A DNA stretch of 64,000 nt from Bettongia penicillata ogilbyi. Its lineage: Eukaryota > Chordata > Mammalia > Diprotodontia > Potoroidae. The notes beneath the pieces are model-generated. The model was not told where the DNA came from. It searched no databases and was given only the letters and a program-made list of their open reading frames with translations. Below are positions 55,001 through 61,699 of the stretch, piece after piece. Position numbers and translations under genes: made by a program. Numbering within the stretch: position 1 is the stretch's first letter; every line of letters begins with the position of its first letter. Where the stretch lies: contig JAJHZJ010000014.1 of assembly GCA_023548195.1 (NCBI GenBank), positions 16,282,718 through 16,346,717 on the forward strand, given 5' to 3'.

Positions 55001-55081
55001 GAAACCATGGAAGAATATAGCACTGATGAAGATGAAAGCAGTGGTCAAGAGAAAAGAGACCTTTTACCTACTATTGACCCA
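38143..55081 (+). CDS. FAM177A1: FAM177A1, first two coding exons (partial gene)
   Basis: FAM177A1 is a small protein of limited functional knowledge. Recent work, from memory, places it at the Golgi as a partner of VPS13B. Exon 1 (38143-38223, 27 codons) ends in CAG and exon 2 (54902-55081, 60 codons) follows in phase 0. The diagnostic core [34 protein letters not shown] is present, and exon 2 stops at TIDP, the point where the family continues with a predicted hydrophobic segment. That part (TKLTWGPYLW in human, from memory) is not found before 64000, so the remaining exons lie downstream. The 16.7-kb intron 1 is packed with repeats. Exon 1 is Ala-rich and varies between species; assignment rests on exon 2, the GESAGQ-like exon end and synteny with SRP54. 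Confidence 0.93.
38370..39460. other. Start of FAM177A1 intron 1: nothing recognised
   Basis: The CpG content tails off through about 38850. No repeats or exons recognised, only short spurious frames. Confidence 0.45.
39465..39720 (-). mobile_element. CR1/L3-type LINE 3' end, reverse
   Basis: actcataaaattttagaatt, tatttagtccaatttatact, tttgcttcaagacttacaat, ccaccactttctaaggcttt, aaatttttccttatatcgaa follow the same order as the copy starting at 40185. Confidence 0.55.
40185..41352 (-). mobile_element. CR1/L3-type LINE, reverse, split by a SINE
   Basis: It starts with agaatcatggaattttagag (the reverse of the short CR1-type 3' end), then gaagatctccactcaggaga, gttaggaagtttttcctgat, cttctccagactaaacattc. 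After the SINE at 40610-40868 it resumes with gaagtgtccagaactgaata, tgtcatctgcaaatctgata and aagtcattgataaaaatata. No open frame. Confidence 0.6.
40610..40868 (+). repeat. Marsupial tRNA-derived SINE, diagnostic copy
   Basis: ggggcagctgggtggttgga, gaattcaaatctggtctcag, gcctcagtttcttcatctgt, aaatgaactgcagaaggaaa, tggaaaatcactccagtatc, agaatcagacacaactgag. This order is the marsupial tRNA-derived SINE with the 'aaatcactccagtatctt' and 'gacacaactga' 3' blocks. It is the best single lineage marker in the window. Confidence 0.85.
41354..41366. repeat. Target-site duplication (left) of the half-L1
   Basis: caacaagcatttt, repeated exactly at 45066-45078. Confidence 0.85.
42413..43463 (-). pseudogene. 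L1/HAL1 ORF1 (RNA-binding ORF1p-like), frameshifted
   Basis: Two overlapping frames (43463-43140 and 43168-42413) together cover an ORF1p-like protein of about 350 residues; a frameshift lies near 43165. In order: an acidic N-terminus ([16 protein letters not shown]), a long coiled coil ([20 protein letters not shown]), the RRM-type segment ([13 protein letters not shown]...), and the C-terminal RNA-binding segment ([29 protein letters not shown]). The family packages its own RNA into ribonucleoprotein particles for retrotransposition. The long frames suggest a fairly young copy. Confidence 0.88.
43648..43870 (-). repeat. Minisatellite, three units of about 69-72 bp, in half-L1 5'UTR
   Basis: The marker ctttatgcagag or tttatgcagag recurs at about 43713, 43782 and 43855, each followed on the minus strand by a cctgagggagctgagcctg-type segment. 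The other 5'UTR copy (near 44621-44650) has a single unit. Confidence 0.85.
44065..44432 (-). pseudogene. Duplicated, internally deleted ORF1 fragment of the half-L1
   Basis: It repeats the ORF1 start ([18 protein letters not shown]) and then jumps into [15 protein letters not shown]...[14 protein letters not shown], missing the middle of the coiled coil and shifting frame. It ends abruptly at 44065 after agagcctag, where the second 5'UTR begins. Confidence 0.85.
45066..45078. repeat. Target-site duplication (right) of the half-L1
   Basis: caacaagcatttt, identical to 41354-41366. Confidence 0.85.
45079..45250 (-). mobile_element. L2 3' fragment, reverse
   Basis: aaagcacctacttaggtact, aacagtccttactgacacag, ggggagacaaatactcgtat. 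It was probably the host sequence of the half-L1 insertion. Confidence 0.55.
45312..45412. repeat. (TA)n/(TG)n compound microsatellite
   Basis: About 100 bp of alternating ta units with a central tgtg stretch. It is nearly self-complementary and could extrude as a cruciform. Confidence 0.95.
45440..45620 (-). repeat. MIR-type SINE, reverse
   Basis: agacctcagaggccatttag, ttttatagatgagaaatttg, agttaaatgacttgcatata. Order is right, sequence decayed. Confidence 0.55.
45961..46012. repeat. (GT)n microsatellite
   Basis: About 26 uninterrupted gt repeats. Confidence 0.97.
46020..47060. other. FAM177A1 intron 1: unassigned
   Basis: Moderately complex DNA (for example 46380-46600, 46740-46870) that looks less AT-simple than its surroundings, but I could not match it to a repeat family or exon. 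Confidence 0.35.
47065..47150 (+). repeat. L2/MIR 3'-terminal fragment
   Basis: ttatccccagcatctccaag, cagtgcttggcacatagtaa, ttgtttaataaatacttgat. Confidence 0.6.
47370..49200 (-). mobile_element. Stack of antisense L2 fragments (at least three)
   Basis: Two L2 tails in reverse (ttattaagggccttctacat at 47384; cacctactatgtgactgtca at 47779) start separate copies. The internal block (aggatggcacttggttgtga, agcctgggtgattgatagg, ...caacaatagg) at 48500-48570 is echoed by aaggactggtggtggtacca at 48993, and the agccacttgag / gaaccactgaag block occurs at 48240 and 48700. At least three L2 pieces lie in the same orientation. No open frame. Confidence 0.7.
49295..50210 (+). mobile_element. Possible decayed L1 5' region
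   Basis: It starts tgggagttggaattaagatg, which resembles a diverged L1 5' start, and continues as purine-rich sequence. It could be the 5' part of the L1 whose 3' part is at 51040-52660. Confidence 0.3.
50645..50791. mobile_element. Palindromic hAT miniature element, right end deleted
   Basis: acgggtagggaacctgagac, ggccacatgtggctctgtag, ttcacagaacaaattccctt, then the inverted arm atttgttctgtaaaacttgg and caaaaggctgcac. The arms around 50725-50765 are inverted repeats of each other. Flanks gccttaac (50637-50644) and gccttaga (50792-50799) agree at 6 of 8 bases, consistent with an aged 8-bp duplication. Confidence 0.75.
51040..52660 (+). mobile_element. L1 ORF2 C-terminal/3' region, sense
   Basis: In order: cagatttcaagatataatac, aacaatctggtattggctgc, ttattagagaaatgcaaatt, ctatcaaattgactaacatg, aatgcattgttggtgaagtc, actctttgacccaacaatac, gtggcaaagaattggaaatt, ggaatactattgtgctataa, and a terminal A run at 52618-52631. 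The phrases parallel the 3' part of mammalian L1. A second L1 tail is nested at about 51690-51807. Confidence 0.75.
51690..51807 (+). mobile_element. Nested L1 3'-terminal fragment
   Basis: attacctatatatcaaattg, ggggatgagggagggggaac, gaatttagaactcaaaaaaa, aaataaaatgttaaa: the same tail as at 405-562. It splits the host L1 between caaagatagcaa and aatagtcatataaaatgctc. Confidence 0.55.
52665..54555. other. FAM177A1 intron 1: unassigned
   Basis: 53100-53480 (for example ccaccataaacctctttgaa) could be an LTR remnant but shows no TG...CA pair or duplication that I can verify. No gene or RNA seen. Confidence 0.3.
54560..54705 (+). repeat. MIR-type SINE fragment
   Basis: gagtcaggagacctgatttc, ttatcttgagcaaaccacaa. 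It lies 200 bp upstream of FAM177A1 exon 2. Confidence 0.5.
54902..55081 (+). CDS. FAM177A1: FAM177A1 coding exon 2 (residues 28-87)
   Basis: The acceptor tatgttacag ends at 54901 and the donor gtaagt follows 55081; 180 nt, phase 0 at both ends. It encodes [18 protein letters not shown], a Lys run, the conserved [20 protein letters not shown], then an acidic stretch ending LLPTIDP. Relative to the human sequence I recall, two residues (VQ) precede the internal Met. Confidence 0.95.
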
Positions 55082-55229
55082 GTAAGTTGTTTACTTTTTC
55101 TTTTTTATTACCTTTCTTTTACCCAGATAAATATCATAGAAGGGTCTTTGAAAGAAAAAATTATTTTCATATTTATTTTGCAACTATTCATGACATTGTT
55201 AATATTCTTAGGTCTGTGTACATGTAATT

Positions 55230-55435
55230 TTGAGAAGCAGCTTGGTATAGTAAATACAGTGCTGTACTTGGAGTGCCTGCTCTGACACTTAGTAGCTACA
55301 TAATCATGGGCAAAGTACTGTGACCAAAAATGGGGATAATAATACCTCTCTGATTGAGTTCTTAAGGTTATTATGAAGCTCAAATGAGAAAGTGGGGTAT
55401 AAAGCATTTTGCAAAGTCAGTTATTAATGTTATCT
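55230..55435 (+). repeat. MIR-type SINE
   Basis: gcagcttggtatagtaaata, cacttagtagctacataatc, aaaatggggataataatacc, agcattttgcaaagtcagtt, in order. Confidence 0.65.
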
Positions 55436-55679
55436 TACCTGATTGAGAGGTTGGTCTATATGCTTCCTTTAGACTTTATAAGTGGCAATATTCATATCAA
55501 AGGTTCTTTTTCAAGTGTCTTACTGGAAAATCAAGTGAGTAGTGGTTTGATAAATATGAAACCTTCTGCTATGGCAAGCTGTTCCTTGCTTTATAAATAT
55601 TTTGAAGTGAGATAATAGGTCTCACAGCCCACAGGTCTCTCTGCAAATTTGTATGTAATAGTAGTAATAGTGAATATGT

Positions 55680-55905
55680 AGTAATGAAGAATAAATAATT
55701 CATTTATATAGGGCCTACTACGTGCAAGGTGCCATGCTAAGCACCTTACAAATACCTTGTTTGATTCTCACAAAAATACTGGGAAGTAGGTGCTGTTATT
55801 ATCTTTGTTTTACATTTGAAGAAATTGAAGCCAGTAGTGTCTGAAGCTGGTCTTCCTGACTCCAGGCCCACAGTTCTGTCTACTGTACCACCTCTCTGTA
55901 TAACC
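55680..55905 (-). repeat. MIR-type SINE, reverse
   Basis: gggcctactacgtgcaaggt, tttgattctcacaaaaatac, ttacatttgaagaaattgaa, ctgtctactgtaccacctct. Confidence 0.65.
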
Positions 55906-56099
55906 AGCCTGAATAGACAAGTCCCCGTTCCACCTTTATGCACTATAAGGAAGAGTCTAGAACTTTTCTTAGCCTCTTCCAAATGAACTGAAGGAGTAAT
56001 TAATATGAAAAGAGAATGTTACAGGATAAATTAGGATTAATTTCTTTCTTTTCATTAATTGCTAAATTTATCACAATTAAGTGGCCCCTTAAGCTCATT

Positions 56100-56240
56100 T
56101 GAACCATAGATTGAAAGCTGCAAGGGTCCATAAAAGCCATCTAGTTCGGCCAGATGAGAAAACTAGGTCCTAGAGAATCTATGTGATCAGAGTCTACATG
56201 ACTTGCCCATGGTCACACAGCTAATAAATATCAAAATGAA
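56100..56240 (-). repeat. MIR-type SINE, reverse, 3'-truncated
   Basis: gccatctagttcggccagat, gacttgcccatggtcacaca, gctaataaat. Confidence 0.6.
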
Positions 56241-57026
56241 TTTTGACTTCAAATCTAGCACACCATTAACTATCCTTTGCTGTTTCCAAACAATAAAATT
56301 GTATATGCCATGTTGGATCAGCTCTCATCTTTATCTTCTCTACCAAACATTCTTAGTACTTAAAATTTATAAACTTAAAAACAGATCTGTCCTCCTACCC
56401 TTTGAAGTGAAGAGAGCCTCTGTGATAAGACTACAGAGAGCAGAGTGCTCAAAAGTAGAGATTTTCACTATTTTACAGGTCCACTGTAGTTTGAGTAGAG
56501 AAACATTCAAGTAGATCATCTTTAATGTGTCTTCCAATTCCAAGTGTAAACTATGCAGTAAATTAGTTTCTTTAGAAATTGTATTCACCTCTCCTAATCA
56601 AACTATGGATGTTTCAAACTATTGAAAGTCCTTGTAATTTTTCTTCCTGAGCTAGGAATATTTGTTTTCTGTTATAATTTTGAATGAAGGAATGAATGAA
56701 AAAACTTTAGTTGCTAGAGTTCTGTAGAAATAAATAGAAAATAAATCAGCTTCTCTCAAGAAACACAATTTTAATGGGGAAACAACACATATAGAAGGTT
56801 TTAGCTTCAAATCAAGTGGGAAAGTTCCATGGTGCTTAAGGTGTAGTGGTAGAGAAGCTGAAAATGCATCTTTTAAAATGTTATTTCCACTGATAAAATC
56901 TTAATGGTTTCTGATGTTGAGCCGTTTGACAGTGCCAAATTCTCTGGGGGCAAGAACTTTCTTCTCTGGGTCTCCAGTAATTGTGATTGGAAAAGCTCCA
57001 GCAGAAACAGTTGCCAGGTGGTATCT

Positions 57027-57042
57027 CCACTGTTACTGTTTC
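57027..57042. repeat. Target-site duplication (left) of chimeric L1
   Basis: ccactgttactgtttc, repeated with one mismatch at 58500-58515. Confidence 0.65.
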
Positions 57043-57275
57043 TTTAGATTTTGTTTGATTGATTCTTGCTGTCTCATTGAGTCACTGGTTTCTATTTGCC
57101 CAATTCTAATCTTTATCAGATTGTTTTCTTCAGTTAACTTTTGCATCTCCTTTTCCATCTGTCCAGTTTTTCCTTTTAAGGAGCTATTTTCTCCAGTTAA
57201 TTTTTGTACTTCCTTTTCCATTTGACCTTTTAGGGAGTTATTTTCTCCAGTTAATTTTTGAACTTCCTTCTCCAT
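57033..57275 (-). pseudogene. L1 ORF1 coiled-coil fragment
   Basis: A stretch with a reiterated heptad unit ([50 protein letters not shown]), homologous to the half-L1 ORF1 at 42413-43463. It ends SIKQNLKKQ and a stop contributed by the flanking duplication. The RNA-binding domains are missing. Confidence 0.85.
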
Positions 57276-58499
57276 TTGTTCAGTTTTCCTTTTCCAAGAG
57301 ATGTTCTCATCAGTGAATCCTTTTTTTCATAATTTTAAAATCTTTGGCCAGTTTATCTTCTATTTCCTTCTTCAGCTGTTCCAGGAGAGCTGCTTGTGCT
57401 TGTGAGCAGTTCATAGTCCCTTCTGAAGTTTCAGATGGAAGTACAGTCTCAGCTCTGACCTTTTTGGTGTTTGTGTTTTGGTCCTTATCCCCATAGAAAG
57501 ATTCTATGGTTTTTTTCTCCCTTCTGCTTTTTCTTGCTCATGATGTTGATTGAGTATTGTGGCTTCTGGTTCTTTCAGTCAGAAGCCACAGAACTTTTTG
57601 CTGAGCTGATGTGTGAAAAAGCTAAAAGCAGGTTTTTGTTTTGTGTTTCCCCAGTCAGCCCTGGGTTTAGCTTGTTAAGTGTAGGGGAGGAGTGGTCTGG
57701 TCACAGGTGACCAGTGGAACTGAGGCAAAGGCAAGCTCAGGGGCTGGTGATCCCAGCTTCCCTATTGTCTTTCCAATTCCCCTGGAGTGCTGAGGCATGC
57801 CTAGATGCTAATGCATGTTCCCACCCCTCCTGGGGCTCCTCTCCTGGCACTGAGGCTTGCCTGGGTCCTAGTGCAAGTTTTCTCTGTCCTGGATCCTCTG
57901 TCCTTCCGGTTTGCCTCTGTCACAGTAGGAAAGATCCCCTTTAGCTATTTTCCTAGCCTCAGGTGTTAAGAGACTATTGGCTGCCTTCTGCTGTTCTGGC
58001 TAATTGATTTTTCTGGGGAAATACTTTATGGTTCTTTCACAGTCATCAAGGGGGGGAGGAGAGAGTGTTTACTGATCACCCCACCATCCTGGCTCCTGGA
58101 AGTTCAAGTAGGTGACTTACCGAAGTTTAATCTTTGGGCTGAAGGTCTCAGGAGCTTCCGCGCAGATATCTGGCACTCAGTGGCTCTCACTGGCTCGGTT
58201 GGGCTTGTCTCCTGCCTTCTGTGCCTCTGCCGGTTCGCCCACCACTCTCAGGTTTCTCGGGTCCCTTCCTCTCCTCTGTGCTGGCCGGCTGTGCTGTGCG
58301 CTGGGGCTCACCCCCATGGAACAGATCCTTCCCATGGACCTTCCGGTCTAACCTGGGCTCGGAATCCATCACAGTCTGTCTCCCCTGGATTCTGCACCTC
58401 CAAAATTTGGTCAGATTCTCCTTTCAGAGGTATCCAAAGGAGTTAGTCCAAGAGCTTAGGTGAGTCGTTGCTCTCACTCTGCCATCTTGGCTCCGCCTC
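57043..58499 (-). mobile_element. Chimeric L1 with two serial 5'UTR starts, 3' truncated inside ORF1
   Basis: Read on the minus strand: a first start cggagccaagatggcag near 58495, a 5'UTR of about 380 bp, then a second, different start ccaggagccaggatggtggg near 58100 leading into another 5'UTR, and finally ORF1 coiled-coil sequence (57275-57043: [16 protein letters not shown] repeated, then LTEENNLIKIRIGQIE). It ends at an A-rich point (caaaatctaaa) inside ORF1 with no rest of ORF1, ORF2 or poly(A) tail. A 16-bp duplication with one mismatch brackets the whole, suggesting one integration event. Confidence 0.75.
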
Positions 58500-58515
58500 C
58501 CACTGTTATTGTTTC
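58500..58515. repeat. Target-site duplication (right) of chimeric L1
   Basis: ccactgttattgtttc, one mismatch to 57027-57042. Confidence 0.65.
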
Positions 58516-58839
58516 AACAGATGTTGCCAAACAGAGCTGGTGTGGTCTAAGAGGGACTGCTATTCATAAATCTGTTGGGTTTAGGGTCCTGAGCTATCTC
58601 CTTGGAATCTGAAGGAAGTGTGGTGATGGTGATAGTGGTAGTTTGATTTGCCTGCCCCATGTTCCCTCAGAGTCCCTTGCAGCTTCATCTGCCTAGTTAC
58701 AAAATATACTTATGAATTTACCTAAGGTTATTTATAAGCAGAGCCAATAGAATTTAGTAACATGGGAATCAGAGAGGGGACAAGCCTTCGTTAGTGATGG
58801 AAAAATTATTAGGAGTAGGTTAGGTTTTAAATGAAAAAT

Positions 58840-59270
58840 AAGTTTTATTTTAGACATGTCAGTTTTGATGGGATATCTCCATATCATTGAGCATTTGCAA
58901 ATGAGGTTTGAAAGAAATATTGGATGGAGATATAAATTTGGAAGTTATTTGTGTTGAGGTGATCATTTGAAATTTTGGCAGTATATAAGATTATGAAATG
59001 AGAGGAAAGGGCTAAGAATTAACCTTTAAGAGAATGCCCCAAGGAAGGAGAAGATGTGATTAATAGTACCAAAGCCCTTAGAGAAATGAAGCAGGATAGT
59101 AAAGGGAAAAAAACAACATTGCATTTGGCGATCCTGAGGAGTATCTGGCTAATTTGTTAGTATGAAAGAAGCCAGTTGCAGTACAATACAACAAACAGTT
59201 ATTAAGTGTGTATTGTATAAAATGTGAGGTACTAAAAGGAGATAAAAAGTTTAGATAAGACAGTCTTTTC
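58840..59270 (-). mobile_element. L2 fragments, reverse
   Basis: tttagacatgtcagttttga and gggatatctccatatcattg, then agaagatgtgattaatagta and gagtatctggctaattt, are reversed L2 internal phrases. 59190-59270 (acagttattaagtgtgtatt, gtctttt...aaagagcctactgac) is a reversed L2 tail. Confidence 0.6.
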
Positions 59271-59479
59271 TCTCAAAGAGCCTACTGACTTGTAAGGGAT
59301 TAAAGAATGAATAAGCTATTGATAAAGGCACTTTGTATAATTCATTTTTCTAGAAGTTTAGCAATGAAAAGGAGCAGAGTTCTAGAGTACCTTGAGAAAA
59401 GGTACTTTAAAATTTTTTTAAGGATGTGAAGAGTGGAATATGTTTGTAAACTCCAGTAGATTTTAAGTTAAGGGAAAAG

Positions 59480-59575
59480 ATAGTTTTATTTTTGTCTTTT
59501 TATCTGCAGTCCCTAGAATAGTTCCTTGCAAAAATAGTAGGCTCTTAATAAATGTTTGTTGAATTCAGTTTATTT
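59480..59575 (+). mobile_element. L2 3'-terminal fragment
   Basis: tttttatctgcagtccctag, aatagttccttgcaaaaata, taataaatgtttgttgaatt. Confidence 0.6.
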
Positions 59576-59789
59576 TTTTTAAGAATTTTAGCCTTTGCCC
59601 CTTTGTTTTTTAATTATTTTAAACTTAAATACAGAATAAGAGAAAAAAAAATGTTATAAACTTAAATACAAAATATGAAAAGAAAAAAGTTGCCATGTGT
59701 ACAGCACAATTGTAAGAAGGGATTCAAAATATACATGAATAAATTTCCACTTCAAGAAAGCCTATATAATAAATAGTATCTGTTGTGTT

Positions 59790-60629
59790 CAGGGCTGTCC
59801 ATCTTTTTTTTCCTTGCAAGTTTCCTTTTGTTATTTGCTGTACAAGTTTTGCTTTGTTCTTTTTTCCTCCCATCCCCTAAGAAAGCTACAGTTAAGTGCA
59901 GATATATTTTTATATACACATACATGTTTACATATGCACATAAATACTACTATACACACAAAGATATATATACATGCATATACACATATTTACATATGCA
60001 TACATATACTTAAATATCTATAATCATAACCATATATTGACATATATATGTCTATGCATCTATGTAAGACCATACTATAATTATTTGTCCTCTGATTTTC
60101 TGAAGGTGGATAACCTCTTCTGTCATAAGTCTGAGTCTTTCCATATTTTTCTAAGTCCACCAACTCATCATTTCTTACACCCACAGTAATATTACTACCT
60201 TATACTGTCTGGTTATTTTAAATAGTCTAAAACAATTGATTAATAAGACTGACATACTTAGTTTTCCTATTATTTTCTTTTGATTAAATTTGTTTTAGCT
60301 TTAACTTTGTCAAGTTGTCATAATTACTACCGCTGCTTCTTTTCCCTAATAAATTCTACTCCTGATTTTTATTTTTATGTTTATATCTCTTATTTCCTAT
60401 TCCTTCTGACTGTACCACTATTCACTACTTTGCCCCTCCTATTACTTAACCTGTCACTCCCTCCCCCAAGGATCCCTCCTTTATCCTCCCATTCCTGCTA
60501 ATTATCCTTCTATACCCTCCGCTTATCATACTCCCTATCTTCTCTAAAACTCCCTCCATTATCCTCTCCCCCACTCCCTTTCTCTTTAGCCTTTTATTTC
60601 TTTCTGAATTTAGAAAACTTTTATACCCT

Positions 60630-60662
<33 letters not shown>

Positions 60663-61690
60663 GTATTCTTCCCTCTTAAACCCATTCCCAGTGAAAGTAG
60701 GGTTCCAGGACTACCAGCCCTCCTCTCCCATCTAATTCCTCTTTGTCAGTTCTTCCTTTTGCACCTCATTTGTTATAAGGTAATTACTCTTTTTACCTTT
60801 CCCTAAACAGTTTTACTTTTCAGAATCATATCATACTGAGATCTACTCCAGTCTTTCTTATCAAGTACCTAATTACTAATTAGAATCTTAGATATATATT
60901 TTACAATTCCTCATGTAAAAGGTCAACAGTCTGTCCTTATTGAGTCCCTTTTATTAGTCTTTGATAAATACCTTATATTTCTCTTGGATCTTGTATGTCA
61001 AAGTTTCTATTTAGTTCAAGTCTTTTTGCAGTATAATCCTGAAAATCTGGCAATTCATTGAAAGTCCTTTTTTTTTTTTTATTCAGGATTTTTCTTAACT
61101 TCACTGGGTATGGTGCTTTTACTCACAATCCCAGTTCTTTTGTTCTTTGATATATATAATGTTCCAAGACCTGCCATCTTTAGTGTTGCTGCTGCTAGGT
61201 CTTATGTGATTCTGACTGTGACTCTACCATATTTGAATTGTTTTTTTTCTTGTTGCTTATAATATTTTCTACTTGAGCTGGGATTTCAGAATTGACTGAT
61301 ATTCCTGTAGGTTTTCCTTATAGAAACTCTTTGAGGTGATCATCACTAGGCTTTTTCTATTTCTGCTTTCCCCTCTTGTTCTAACACTTTCTTTAATTAT
61401 ATTTCTTGTATTATTGTATCAAGATTTTTTTTATCATAGCTTTCAGGTTGTTCAGTTATTCTTATGTTTTCTCTTCTTGATCTGTTTTCTAGATCAGGTG
61501 TTTTTCTTATGAGATATTTCACATTCTCTTCTGTTTCTTCATTCTTTATATTTTATTTTATTTTTCTTGATCTGTTGTAACTTTGATGGTTTCCCCTTTC
61601 GATTGTCCCAAGAGGACCACTGTTTTGCTCCCTCTCTTGTTTATTTTTAATGCTCTACATTCACCCTAAGGCACCATTTTACCTTGTTTT
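59790..61690 (-). mobile_element. Decayed L1/half-L1, antisense (ORF1 3' half plus 3'UTR)
   Basis: 61070-61560 runs parallel to the half-L1 ORF1 at 42500-43000: tgagctgggatttcagaatt, tgaggtgatcatcactaggc, ttgatctgttttctagatca, atgagatatttcacattctc. Downstream on the minus strand (60600-59800) is a purine-rich 3'UTR like that at 41400-42360. Stops throughout; no ORF2. A second, older half-L1. Confidence 0.6.
60632..60666. repeat. (AT)n/(GTAT)n microsatellite
   Basis: atatatat run followed by gtatgtatgtatgtatt. Confidence 0.92.
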
Positions 61691-61699
61691 GGGGGAAAA

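Noticed and set aside
56890..57026. Possible exon or gene remnant beside the chimeric L1
   Set aside because: The sequence looks moderately complex but gives no recognisable protein in any frame and has no splice-site pair.
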